A DNA stretch of 64,000 bases from Brachycybe producta (Eukaryota > Arthropoda > Diplopoda > Playtdesmida > Andrognathidae), in assembly GCA_036925085.1 (NCBI GenBank), contig JAUPFP010000014.1:4749182-4813181 (forward strand), written 5' to 3'. Numbering within the stretch: the first letter of the stretch is position 1; each line of letters starts with the position of its first letter. The position numbers and the translations under genes are program-made. The notes under the pieces are model-generated. The model saw nothing but the letters and a program-made list of their open reading frames with translations, did not search any database and was not told the DNA's origin. Positions 33,862 through 45,500 of the stretch are shown here, in pieces.

Positions 33862-34539
33862 TGCATTTCCATATTATGAAATATGGTAACCTCAAAGAGC
33901 CGACGACGTCAACAGTCCATAAGTACAGCTGGATGAAGGTTGATAGAGTTATTACTCTCTATGAACCTTGAAGCTGGATGGCACATGACATTAGGCCAAA
34001 GGGGGCAGACATTAGGAATGAATCTCGTATGCTATCACGAGCCATTTTACTTTTTACCTAACTGAATTTTCAAATTTTAATTCTATTATAAATATCCAGT
34101 AAAATAAGGTTAAAAAGTAAAATGACATACCATAATGCACAATCTGCTGTGAACTTTGGTGAATCTTAGTGAATCTCGTACATGATTTTCTTAAATGTCG
34201 TCCCCTTTGCATTATGGCGTCGTCTGCTTCGATTACGATTAGAGCGATATAGAGCTTAGAAGCCAAGAGGAATAATTGAACATTTTGACATATAAAGCAC
34301 CAATGAGCAGCTTTTTTTTGTTTATTTCTCGTGTCTACCAAATTCTTTATCATTTCAAAGACAAAATGTGGAACAATTTTATTAAAAATGTCACTTATAG
34401 ACCATTCTTATATACTAAATAGCTATGGCGCTTCAGTAAATGGAGACAATCCTAATATATAGCCATAGCCTCCTTTTTATAAGGGAGGATGCGTGCGTTT
34501 CATAATGACGCGCTCATAGAGATAAGGATGCGCTTCATT
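33862..34539. other. Upstream region of the CoA synthase gene
   Basis: This is the intergenic part between the divergent CoA synthase (-) and Dr1 (+) genes. The two starts are 1.1 kb apart and may share regulatory DNA. A short inverted repeat involves ATAGCTATGGCG (34420-34431) and ATAGCCATAGC (34459-34469). No exon is seen. Confidence 0.5.
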
Positions 34540-34663
34540 GAAGTTTATTTTCGTCGCCATTTTTTATTTTGAAGTTGAATTTTGCCGACTGTCGCCACTA
34601 GAGGGTGCTAGCTGTTTTATTGCAGTCGCTTTTTTTTTTTGTCGTCCGGCGACGTTTGTGTTG
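34540..34663 (+). promoter_or_regulatory. Likely 5' untranslated exon of Dr1
   Basis: A GC-richer stretch (TCGTCGCCATTTT, GTCGTCCGGCGACG) ends in a strong donor, TTG then GTAAGTT, at 34664. It is followed by an intron ending TTGTTTTCAG at 34941, ten bases before the Dr1 start codon. The true transcription start is not visible. Confidence 0.55.
34593..34610 (+). promoter_or_regulatory. CTCF-like motif
   Basis: CGCCACTAGAGGGTGCTA resembles the animal CTCF core (CCAC-AG-GGC type). It lies in the divergent promoter region of Dr1 and the CoA synthase gene. A similar core, GGCCAATAGAGGGCGCAA, is at 29871-29888 in a polycystin intron. Confidence 0.35.
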
Positions 34664-34950
34664 GTAAGTTGTTTTTTTATTCTCTGTTTTATTGTCTTTT
34701 TTGAATGTTTTGTGCTGATTTTCTTAAAATTAAAGGCTTATTGCATAATTATGCGTGTTATTAATTCAATGGTTGGCGTTAATTAGCTGTTAATTGTTGC
34801 TAAAAAAACAAGGACGCGTCTTTTCTGTAAGACAGTACAGAATTTACGCGCCATTATTGAGAATTAGCGCGCGAATTCATAGTTTTTACGTTTATAAACG
34901 ACAATTTTAACCCCGTAGTGTCTTTGTTTTGTTGTTTTCAGTGTGTAAAT

Positions 34951-35809
34951 ATGGCAGACGCTGATGATGATCTGACAATTCCGAGAGCAGCAATGAATAA
35001 AATGATAAAAGAACTTTTGCCGCACATAAGAGTTGCAAATGACGCTCGAGAACTCATCCTCAACTGCTGTACAGAATTCATTCACTTGATATCATCGGAA
35101 GCGAATGAAATATGCAACAAACAACAGAAGAAAACGATAAATGCTGAGCACGTTTTACTTGGTATAATGTCATCGGTTCGTTTCGTCACTTGCCTCTTGT
35201 TTTAACGCTGTTTTTCTTTTCCGTTTTCAGCTTTCGATACTCTCGGGTTCGGAGATTATAAGGTGGAAGCTGAAGCTGTGCTTACAGATTGCAAGGCCGT
35301 GGCCGCCAAGAAACGAAGACAGAGTACGAGGCTTGAGAACCTTGGAATACCGGAGGAGGAACTTTTAAAACAGCAACAGGCTCTGTTTGCGCAGGTAAAA
35401 CTACTGAATACGGAAGGTACATTATTTGGGAGTTGATATTTCGTTAATTTGTTTGATTTTATTGAAAACAAACGAAAACAGTGTATTTTTGGGCGAGTTT
35501 CTAAGGTATTTTTCTGGCATATTTGCGGCTTAGCTAGATTTCTGCATTATTAAATTGAGTTTTTTGGCTAAAAATAAAAGAGACACGGAGTTTTTTTTAA
35601 GCTCTTGAGTTTCTGGTTGTGAAGTGGTTCAGGTTAATCTCAAATCTAATGGTAATTATGATTTGGGGACTAAAAAGGCTCGTCAGCAACAAGCCGAAGT
35701 GGAGCAACAGGAATTGTTGCGGCTTCAACAGGAGGCTCAATTGGCAGCACAATTACAACATCAACATTCCGCAAACAGCCAGAATGGAGACGAAGACGAG
35801 GACTATTGA
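34951..35809 (+). CDS. Dr1: Dr1 (NC2-beta), TBP-binding transcription repressor subunit
   Basis: Nuclear histone-fold protein. With DRAP1 (NC2-alpha) it binds TBP on DNA and blocks TFIIA/TFIIB entry. Three coding exons: 34951-35161, 35231-35394, 35633-35809 (183 aa), frame kept. The histone fold is almost identical to animal Dr1: DDDLTIPRAAMNKMIKELLP, ANDARELILNCCTEFIHLIS, SEANEICNKQQKKTI, then FDTLGFGDY across the splice and RLENLGIPEEELLKQQQ. The C-terminal Gln-rich part (ARQQQAEVEQQELLRLQQ) ends in an acidic tail, DEDEDY. The last exon could instead start at the AAG before GCTCGTCAG (35681), giving the closer match FAQARQQQ. The acceptor at 35632 is stronger and adds 16 residues. AATAAA occurs at 36048. 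Confidence 0.95.
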
Positions 35810-37540
35810 AAATGAAAACCAAAAGGTGACTCAATGAACTTGTTTTTATAAACTTTTCGTGTTTTCCTTAATTGTGGTAAACAGTTTAATGTCTGAGTGT
35901 GTTCATATTTGATTGTCGAAGAGTGAATTCATAATTTAATAACCTCGTTCTTGTCTTTTGTGAGCCTTGAGTGAAGTTATGAGATTGAATTTTTTTATTT
36001 ATTTCCATGTTCTTGGAGTTAAAAATCCATTTCGTGTAGAATTAATGAATAAATGAAATAGTAACGAAGATGCCGATATATTTATATATATATTATTTAT
36101 TAGTTAATGGGTGGAATCCAATCGATCATAAAAGATTTGATTGTTTTAAGACGCTAGAACGAAGAATGAAAAAGGAACATAATTACAAAGATATATACGA
36201 AACAAAATACAAAGTGAACGTACTGAAATTTACATTCAGATAACATAACATCATCTTTCTCTCTTCAAACAATTCATTTTTAAAAATGGTGGCTTTATTT
36301 TGACCGCAGACCTCATTAACATTAAGCTTATTGGCTTATCTTGAGGTGGAAAAAGGTAATGAAGCGTACAGAGTGTCTCAAAAGCTCGAACAATGTTGAA
36401 CTATGTCACATTAAGAGTAACGTAAAAAGTATTTTATGCTTTAGTCAAGTACACACTGCAAACATTACGGAAAGGCCTCTTATGACGTCATTTTGTCCTA
36501 ACTAATCAGTCAACTGTAATCCATAGGGAATTGACCAAAGCATTATTATTGTTAAGTCACTGATTTCCCCTATGATGAAATACGGTCTAAATTCAAGATG
36601 AAAGCTTGACATTTGAACCCTCTAAACAGGGTTCCATTTTGAACAAGCTTTTTCATATCTTGAAACCGTGTTCGGAGAGTTTGAAGTTGCCTTTCATTAG
36701 GTCCAAATTCAAGATGGAATTCCATTAAAGCATGGTTCGAACATAGAAAACTTGTGTGAAGTAAGTTCAAGTTGTAATTCAAGGGGTGCATTTCTATACT
36801 TCAGTGTGCTCCTTCAGAAACACGTTTATTTCGTGTTTCAAAAGCTCTAGTTCATATCACATAAGAAAAAAATGAAAACTTTTTGGAACACTCTGTATAA
36901 TTCATTGATCTTCAATTATAAATGAAACAAGAACAAAAACAACTTCCATTAAAAACAATTCAATTTACAACAATAAATTAATTACAATAACTATTATAAT
37001 GAGGTCAACTTAATAGCAAAAGAAGAAGAAGCAACATGAATAAAGATTAAAGTAACAATAAATTTAATGACATTTATATATAAAAACATTTTTTTTTGAG
37101 GGCAGATCGTTTAATATTTAACTTCATTTTAAATCTTGAATCTTCCAAACTTATTTTTCTTTCTTTCAAAACAACAATTCTTAACATTCCTTTCATTCAA
37201 TCTTTTTTCAACTCCCCGCCTTGAAATGACCTCAGGAAAATTACATTTTTTTTTTGCATTATGAAATGGGTTTCTTGTTATTGAAATGTATTCAGGTTGA
37301 TTCACACTAGCAATAGAAAGAACTGTTCACACTACATGTAGTTCCAATTGACATTCCGATGATTTTTTTTTTCATGGCTTAATGTCAAGCAAAATTTTTT
37401 TTTTAATTCAATAGAAAGAAGGCTTAAAAAGTACATTTAACAAATGAAACAAAAAATATTGACAGTGATTGAAATTGATCGGGTTTAGCCAGCAGCCTAA
37501 CATTAACAACTCTTTTTTGCGCTATTAGCAGTCATATTTA
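35810..37540. other. 3' flanks of Dr1 and of the MYND scaffold gene
   Basis: The two genes converge here. An AATAAA at 36048-36053 (plus strand) is the likely Dr1 poly(A) signal. TTTATT at about 36293 and 36825 could serve the minus-strand gene. A local repeat of CTAAATTCAAGATGAAAGC-like and CCAAATTCAAGATGGAATTC segments lies at 36585-36725. No exon is seen. Confidence 0.5.
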
Positions 37541-40500
37541 TTATTTCTTGGCCGTAGAGGGAGACATCCACCAGTCTTGAAGCTGCGGTCCAGAATTGGG
37601 CATAATAACACACATAAATGTTTGTCCAGTGAGTCCATCTTTCGGATAGATGGTGAGCGGTGGGAATGGATCGTCCTTGTCCACGTAAAGACACAGGCGT
37701 TGATAAGCGTCTGGAAACTGGTGGCGAAGACTAACTCCTCGTTCTTTGAGCCTCTCTTCGATGTGTGCCAAACAGACTTCGCGAGACATTCGCATCGTTG
37801 CCAGATCGCCTCCTTTTGGAGGGTGTGGACCAGTGAGAATCATTGTGTTGGGATCGTCGTGCATGAAACCGTGTCCATCCTTGCTGATGATCGACTTTGC
37901 AAGTGGAACCTTGGCACATTTTGCTATGATTTCTCGTTCCCAATGAGGAACCGATTGCATGGGAACTTCTCTCGTAATGAACACTGCGACCAAGAGAACG
38001 AACTTTAAATCCGGGTCGTAGTGTTTGCTAAGATCCAGAACGGCTCGATACACTTCTGCGCCCATCTCCTGTGGTAGGAGGTCCTTCCAGGAGATGTAGA
38101 TGGGGCCGTCTTCGAGTTGTGACCATCCGTGCCGCAAAAAATGCATTGCCAAGTCGGTGTTTCTAAAGAGAATTTTGACAAAACCTCGTCCCTGAGTGAG
38201 ATAACCTGTCCGAGCCAATCTCGATAAGTGGTTGAGAATGTTCGGAGTATCTCTTGCATACTGAATCGCTTGTTTACACATGCTACGGATGCGACCGTAC
38301 ATACAGATGTGTCTGTGTTTGTCCCAATGAGACTTGCGGCATTCTCGGCTACAGTAGTACGTGTAGCAGTTGTGGCAAGTCTTGTACGATTTGCGGGCGT
38401 CTTTTAACTCTGCCGTGTTGTTGCAACGGTGGTGACTACAGCGAACGATGACGTTGTCGTCGAGCTGGTCCTGCCTGCCACACGACAATTTCCTGCCTTC
38501 GTGTTCGTCGTAGTCGGGTTCTGCCAGAGTTAAAGTGGGCTCGTCTTCGGTCATCGTCTCATCGGCCGAGGTCTCCTGAAGAATATTACTTAATGAGAGA
38601 TCGGTGGAAATGGAGTGTCTTGTCGAATCGCACACTTTATTGTGCTCTTCAAAGACCATCTGAAAATGCGATTCGACGGCGGGCTCTTGCAGCTGTTCTG
38701 AAAGTTGCATTAGTTCGTATTGCGTGGGAAGAGGTGGAAAAGTGTCGTCGACAACGATCTCCGTTTCTGGAGCATACGACGATTCTGACAAGTTCTCGTC
38801 TTCTATTTCATGCAAAGGTCCAATAGTTGGGTGCTTGAAACAGCTTGCGATAGTTGTGCGTGCGTGTGGTGAGGCCGAAGAGGTAATGACCTCTTCGGAA
38901 GCGGAGGAAGAGGAAAGGGAAGAGGCATGATCTAAGAAATCCGGTGGCGGTGGGATCACTTCCTTACCTGACGAGCCAGATGTAGAGGACGACTGCGAGG
39001 TTCCCGAACTTGATGTGAGGTCGGCCGGCGACGACGAATCCGTCCCACGTATCGAACTGGCACTACTACTTTCTACTGTTGTAGTAGCCGTCGTCAAGTC
39101 TGTGCTACTGCTGCCGTCGCTCATTTCGGTCTTTACAACGCGGTCAGACGATATTTCGGAACTTCGACTGCTTACACTACCGCTACTACTGCTACTACAT
39201 CCTCCCGTTCCTCTAGAACTTCCACCCGAACTGGACCTATGAACCGAATCCTCTTCGGGACACGGAGGTGCCGATGGTTGAAATGGGGAAACAGAATCAT
39301 TGTTTGGTGGTTGTTGAAGTGTTTGTTCATTCCTGGGTAGTCCTTGAGATTTTCGACCAGTCGAGGTGTCGTCCGTGTCCCAGCGGCCAGTACGGTAACC
39401 ACTTGGACTCGGCGATTGAGAGCTCGATGGAAGTGCCAGCAGAGAATCCAGAACTTCTTCCAGTGTTGTTGATGTTAGGCTAAGGCGTCTTTCATTCGGT
39501 GATATTTCTTCAACAACTGTCAAATTAGAAAAGAAAATATGGATAGTTTGAATAGTTTTATCACTACAAGTTAGACATTCCACTAAATTGATCTCAATTT
39601 GATTCATCCTTTGTTAAGATGTTTTATGAACAGGTAATTTTCGAAATATGATTTATTCTGCAATTTCAAAGGAACAACACTAAGGAGAAACTGAAAGTGA
39701 GTTAGAAACTAGAACGGAGTAGTTGAATCACTTAGTTGTATTTTCATGTTTGATATCTTTCAAATTAAACATTAAATGTTGGTCATTTTGAAACTGACAG
39801 AAAAAGCGTATCAACATGAAAATACCCTTAAATGATTGGAGCTACCTTTCTAGTTTATAAAACACTTACAGGTTTCTCTTAAAGGGGTTCGTTTACACTT
39901 TAAAACCCACCTTATTTTGCGTTTAATTTAAAAAAAAACACTTGACAATAATTAGAGAATATATCCCACACTTAAATTAGTGATTTGTTTTAGAGATAGG
40001 GGGAAGTGAATGGGAATTATTACTTTTGAGTACTTAACGACGCTGAGAGAGAAAAAACTTGACACGAGTTACTGAACTTTCTCGTTGCTGGCACGACAAA
40101 AATACACCAGAAATTTCATTTTTTATGATGGAAATTTGAGCGTGAATCCTCATTTCCGTCTTGCACTTTTTTATATTTGTCTTAACTGATAAAATACCTA
40201 AAATTATGGGGTTTTGCTTTTCGAGTAAATCACCTGTTGAGATGGGAAATGGGAGGTTTCATTTTTTTTTAGCTCCATTTTGTGTTTCTGAAAACTATGA
40301 CTAAGTGTCGGAACAAATCGAGCTGTAGATAGAAATAATAATAATTATTAAACCTACAGTTGATTCGTTCACTGCTTACATTGTTGAAAATTCTTTTCAA
40401 AGGAATTAATTGCAAATATTAATTACATCAATGAAAAACTAATTGTGATTAAAAAATTACTAAATCCTAATTTTTCAGAAAAAAGTCAAGCCACGTTCCG

Positions 40501-42500
40501 AGTAGTTACTGTAACAATAAAACAGAAGTAATTAAAAGTAATTGTATTTTTCAGTAGAAAAAGGTGATTAGTTAGAGATTTCCAAAAAGTAATGTTTTCA
40601 TTTGCACAAATTACTTTTAAGACAAATTAACTTCTTAAGGTAGTTTTCAAGTGTAAACGCTTTTTTTCTAACTGTTGATTATTGTCTTTCTGGTGAAAAA
40701 TGAAAAGAAACTTGAAGGTGTTTTAAAAACTAGAAGGTTAGCTCAATCTGCTTAAGTGGTATTTTCATGTAGATATCTTTCAAAATAAGTTTTTTCGTGT
40801 CAGTTTGAAATTGACCCAACTTTTAGTTTTCTAAAACATTTCTTAATTTTTCTCCAAAAAGACAGAATAATTAATCCGCGATCGGAATTGAGTTATGCAA
40901 ATTGCAAATCTTCAAAATACATCCTCCAATCGTAGTTAAGAATCTTTTCTTGATTCCTATAATATGCTCGTTATTATTATACACATTCTTGGTTATATTC
41001 TTTTCCTTGCGGCAACCAAATGGAAAAATGAGATGGAAAAAGAAATTGCAAATTCAGCCAGGAATGACGAGCATTGACTCCAGATATAAACATAATATAT
41101 AACGAGAGAGTGTGTGTGTGTGTACTGTGTGTGTACCCCATAATAGATATTGTTGTTAATGGTCGGAAAAGGGGGGGGGGATGTGAAGACATTTTTACTG
41201 ATTCAGTAACCTTGCAAAAGAGATAGAATATTCAATCCCAATTATTATGCATGATGAGGATAATGATGATGATGATGATATTAACTATTGTTTCCAACTT
41301 TTTTTTTCCACTCATCTCATTTTACTAATTACTATGTATTATTCAGTAACACACAACATACACACGCAATCTTGTACCAAAAATGTGGGAGAAAATCAAG
41401 GGATGTGTCATTAGAAACATTAAATACTGGTCTTCTTCTTGTCCGAATTTAATGATGGTCAAGAAATATGGAAAACGTCCAATCGTTTACAAAATTCGTA
41501 AATGATTAGAAAGTCCCAATTTAAATTGACTTCAGTAGAGAATTTCAACATTCAATGGAAATTCTATAGAAGAGTAAAATGAAATCAATTTTTGAGCCAC
41601 TTTGAAAATAATTAAATTGTACAACAACAAAATATCATTAAAAGTTAATTTTTAAAGATATCATAAAAGTACTCATTGCATTTAGATATGGACCAGAACT
41701 AATTAATGGAAGTGGTTTTTTTGAAATTTTAAAATTTGGTATTAATGAGTTCAGACTAATTTAATTGTTAGACATTTTTGTTTATGTAAATTAACATGAA
41801 AAGAACGGTCGCGTTTTCGTTATTAAAAAAATAATTGAAAGTGATTTAAAATAATTCTGAAAAAAAAAATTCTGCATCTTCGTTTATCTTTTTCCTGGTG
41901 AGAATAAAGTTTCTTTAGAAAAAAAAGACGAAACACAGGTTTAGTTCAGACTAATTTAATTGACCGAGATTTTTTTTTCAAGTGATTGTAATTACTAATT
42001 AGCAACATTTTTTTTAATTAGCTAAAAGCGTTTTTGTACCTTTTATTTCATTAAACTTTATAGGTTCTTGTTGAACTTTCAAAATAAATGTGGAAACTGG
42101 GACGATATTTTTGGGAATTTCCAAAAAGGACATTGAATAAATGTTTTGCGGCGTTAGTTTGTTTATTGAGACGCAATTTAAGAATAAATTGAAAGTTTTT
42201 TTTTAAAACTAGAATAGTAAAAAGAATGAGCTAAAAGTATATTTTATTATCTTTCAAAATAAACTTTTTAACCGCATTATCAAAATACCTGTTCAAGTTT
42301 CTAACACACTTTCAGTTTCTTAAAGTTAACTATATACACAAAATAGTTGAAACAACAACTAGGAAATTGTAAACTTTTCAAAATGATTGCCTAAAAAAAA
42401 ACCACTGATGAAAACAGTAATTAGCCAAAGTGCTTAGTAAGCATTAAGCATAACTTATGAATGGATGAACTACAGAGTAGAAAAATTTGACCTGTGAGGG

Positions 42501-42533
<33 letters not shown>

Positions 42534-45500
42534 CATAATGGGCACGTACATTTCAGAACTGGTTCGTGTGGCCATTTCTAAAAAGAAAATATTTGCAACG
42601 ACCCAGTTTGAAAAAAACAGAAATTGTGAAACAGGAATTTCCCGGAAACGCCCATCTCAAAGCCAAACAAAAATGGCTGCCTAACATATTGTTATATATA
42701 TTTAAAAAGAAGGCTTATAATAATTAGTACAATGTTATCTTTATAATATATATATGTAATTGGGGGAACTACACATGAATGAAATGGTCAATGAAACTAA
42801 TTTCGATCACAACTTCCGGTTCCGGGAAATTGTCAACTGAAAAAAAAAATCAAAATTGATACTTGGAATAATACAATGGGAAATGTCATTCATCATCAAA
42901 AACGAATTATGCTTTCTGCAATCAAAGAGACTGGTTAGAGGCTGGGGGTTGACCTACAACACTAGGTCAGTTCCAAAGTAATTACAGGAAAACACAAGCC
43001 TCTAACCAGTCTTTTTTTAATTGTAAAAAGCATTATTTTTACCTTACTCATCATTTGATGGTAAGATTAAATTTTGTTATGAAATGTAGGGGTGAGTGGG
43101 CGCTGGTCAACACCAGTGGCAGTGAGTGTCCTGGGACAGTGGAGGTCACAAGTGAGGCCTATCTATCAACATGTGGCCTGAAAGAAAGTTTGCAAGTTGA
43201 ATTTGATAGTAGCAAAATAACAATTAACCTTTACTTTTATAAGTTTTTAAAACAAAAATCAAGTTTTATTTAAGAGAAATGGAAAGAAAAAATCAACACA
43301 AAAACAAAATAAACTGATTTCACCTTTTAAAAGAACAGGAAATGGAAATGAATGAAAGGGGGTTTAGGGTTATGGGTTTAACACCTTGTTGTTTGCAAAT
43401 TGGGCGAAATGGTCAATAGATCTTTTTTAATTGAAGAAACAAAAAGTGACCCTTAAACTTGATTCCGCTTCTAATTAATTGAATATGAAAGTTGAGTTTG
43501 CGAACTTATTTCTGTAAAAAAAATAATTGAGTTCTACTTGAATGATTTCGTTTCTTTTATAATTAATAACCGAGGGGTTTTTTTTTAATTATTTCCTTTG
43601 TAATGTAAAAAAAAAACTTTGGTAAAAATGGTGTTTATTGTGGGAATTTGTGTAATATCAAAGGAGAAAATGCACGAAAAATGTTCAATTTTTGTGTGCA
43701 AATATCGTCCACCAAAGTTCGCAAACAAAAAAACAATGAAACATTTTAAGGTGGTTTTAAAGTGTAAACGCCCCCCATTCAAACTCTGGTTATTATTCTA
43801 TTTTTAGGTGCAAAATTCAGAGAAATTTGAAAGTGTTTAAAGCCTAATAAAGACAGGGAGACTAGAAACGTCTTTGCGGATACAGAGCAACATCGCCCTA
43901 GTAATCCTGACAGTTTGCCATCAAAGAGTGTTGCTTGTTTCTTTGTTTCCCACTTCAAATGGAAAACATTACGGAGCCAGTCAATCTGGTTCCAGAACCG
44001 TATTCGGTTTGGATGCGCAACATTACTGGCCATACCTAGGTATCCAGCTACAAGTCGTTGTGTCTGACAAACATGTTGTCAAGTCGCTGGATACGTGTGT
44101 CCGGCGATTATCGCCCGATCTGTACCAGGCATAAGTAACTAGGAAATATTCGTTTTTCTATGTAAATAGTCCCCACCACGAGACCCGCCAACAAAAACAA
44201 CAATGAGAAACACCTGAAGTTCCGTTTTATTTTCTGCCAGAATGAAATTGAAATTAACAAGAAGTTCTTTTCTATATTTGCATTATGTCAAAATGAAACA
44301 AAGAAATGTTCATTTATTTTAGTATAAAAGCACAAAAAAACATTACTGAATATGGAATTCTGTTTGCTTAGTAAGTTTGTTATGAGGGAGGGGGACGGAC
44401 GGAGGGACGAAATAAAAAGTCAATTATTTCAGATTTTGTGGAAAATCCCCAAAAAAAAATATCCGGTTACTTAAATTAGTCTGAATTCGACTTTAGGAAA
44501 GATAAACGAAGTATAGCACCTTCTTCGTTTATCTTTTCTAAAGTCGAATTTAGACTATTTAATTTTTTTTTTCATAATTATTTAAAATCACTTTCAGATT
44601 TTAATTCAAATAACGAAAACGCGACCATTTTTTTTTTCCAGGTTAATTTTTTCATAATATTTCTAACAATTAAAATAGTGTGTGAACTCATTAATGCTAA
44701 ATTATAAAATTACTGCTTCACTTCCATTAATTAGCTATGGTCTATATCTAGTTGTATTGGGTATTTTTATTTAAAAAAAAATAAACCTTTTATTTGTATT
44801 TGTTAAAAAGGTAGTCACCATTTTTCGACGGTTTTTTTTTAAATCAAAACAAAATGTAAATAAAACTGCCGTTAAAAGATTATATGAAAAAATGTTCATG
44901 ATGGCAGTTTATACATGAAATGTTAAAATTTTCAAAATTATTACTTTGTTTATAACCTTTAAGAAACTTTTGACACCGTTGGTACTTTGTATAGGTTTTT
45001 CAGAATACGTCATTGTATTTTGGAAAATTTTATCTTTGATGGGGTCAAGGCTTCCAACAACAACAAAAAACAGCTAAGAAAACAACTAAGAAAGAGAGAG
45101 AGAAAAATCTGTAGCCAAATATAATCGCATCTTGTAAATATATTTTTTTTTCATAAACTCTGTATGAGAAAAAAAGAAACATTTCATTTACTAAAAAAAA
45201 AACTGACTTAAATGTGAGCAGTAATTCAATTGTTTGACCATTTTAAATGACCACCACCACCACCCCAACCCACATCTTAGGTTCATCATTTCAAAATAAA
45301 CCATTCTTAAACATAAAAATCTGGCCATATTATTCACCTTTCCCTCTTTAAAAACCAAAAAAAAACCTTTAAATTATAAAGTAAAAGTAGTTTTAATGAA
45401 TAGTTAAGTTTCATTTACAAAAAAAAAAACGGAATTTCGTGTTTAGTTGAAAGAAAGATGATACATTATTTTTTGCGGTTTTATGATGCAATTTACAATT

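Larger units (their letters stand above)
41685..44760. repeat. Long inverted repeat with arms about 2.5 kb apart
   Basis: The left arm (about 41685-41990) and right arm (about 44465-44760) are reverse complements with divergence. Shared blocks include the CACTTCCATTAATTA / TAATTAATGGAAGTG pair, AACGAAAACGCGACC / GGTCGCGTTTTCGTT, and GATAAACGAAG / CTTCGTTTATC. The right arm is itself a hairpin (44475-44560: GACTTTAGGAAAGATAAACG against CGTTTATCTTTTCTAAAGTC). The DNA between the arms shows no transposase frame that I can recognise. Confidence 0.7.

Noticed and set aside
39517-39607. Start of a separate MYND gene at ATG 39607
   Set aside because: The first 30 codons run through the splice acceptor region beside a family A element, and phase agreement with the donor at 49258 favours a single spliced gene.
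43619-44134. Overlapping frames on both strands near 43.6-44.1 kb
   Set aside because: They have no homology that I recognise, share a family A arm, and lie within the scaffold-gene intron. Similar chance frames occur at 45669 and 47157.
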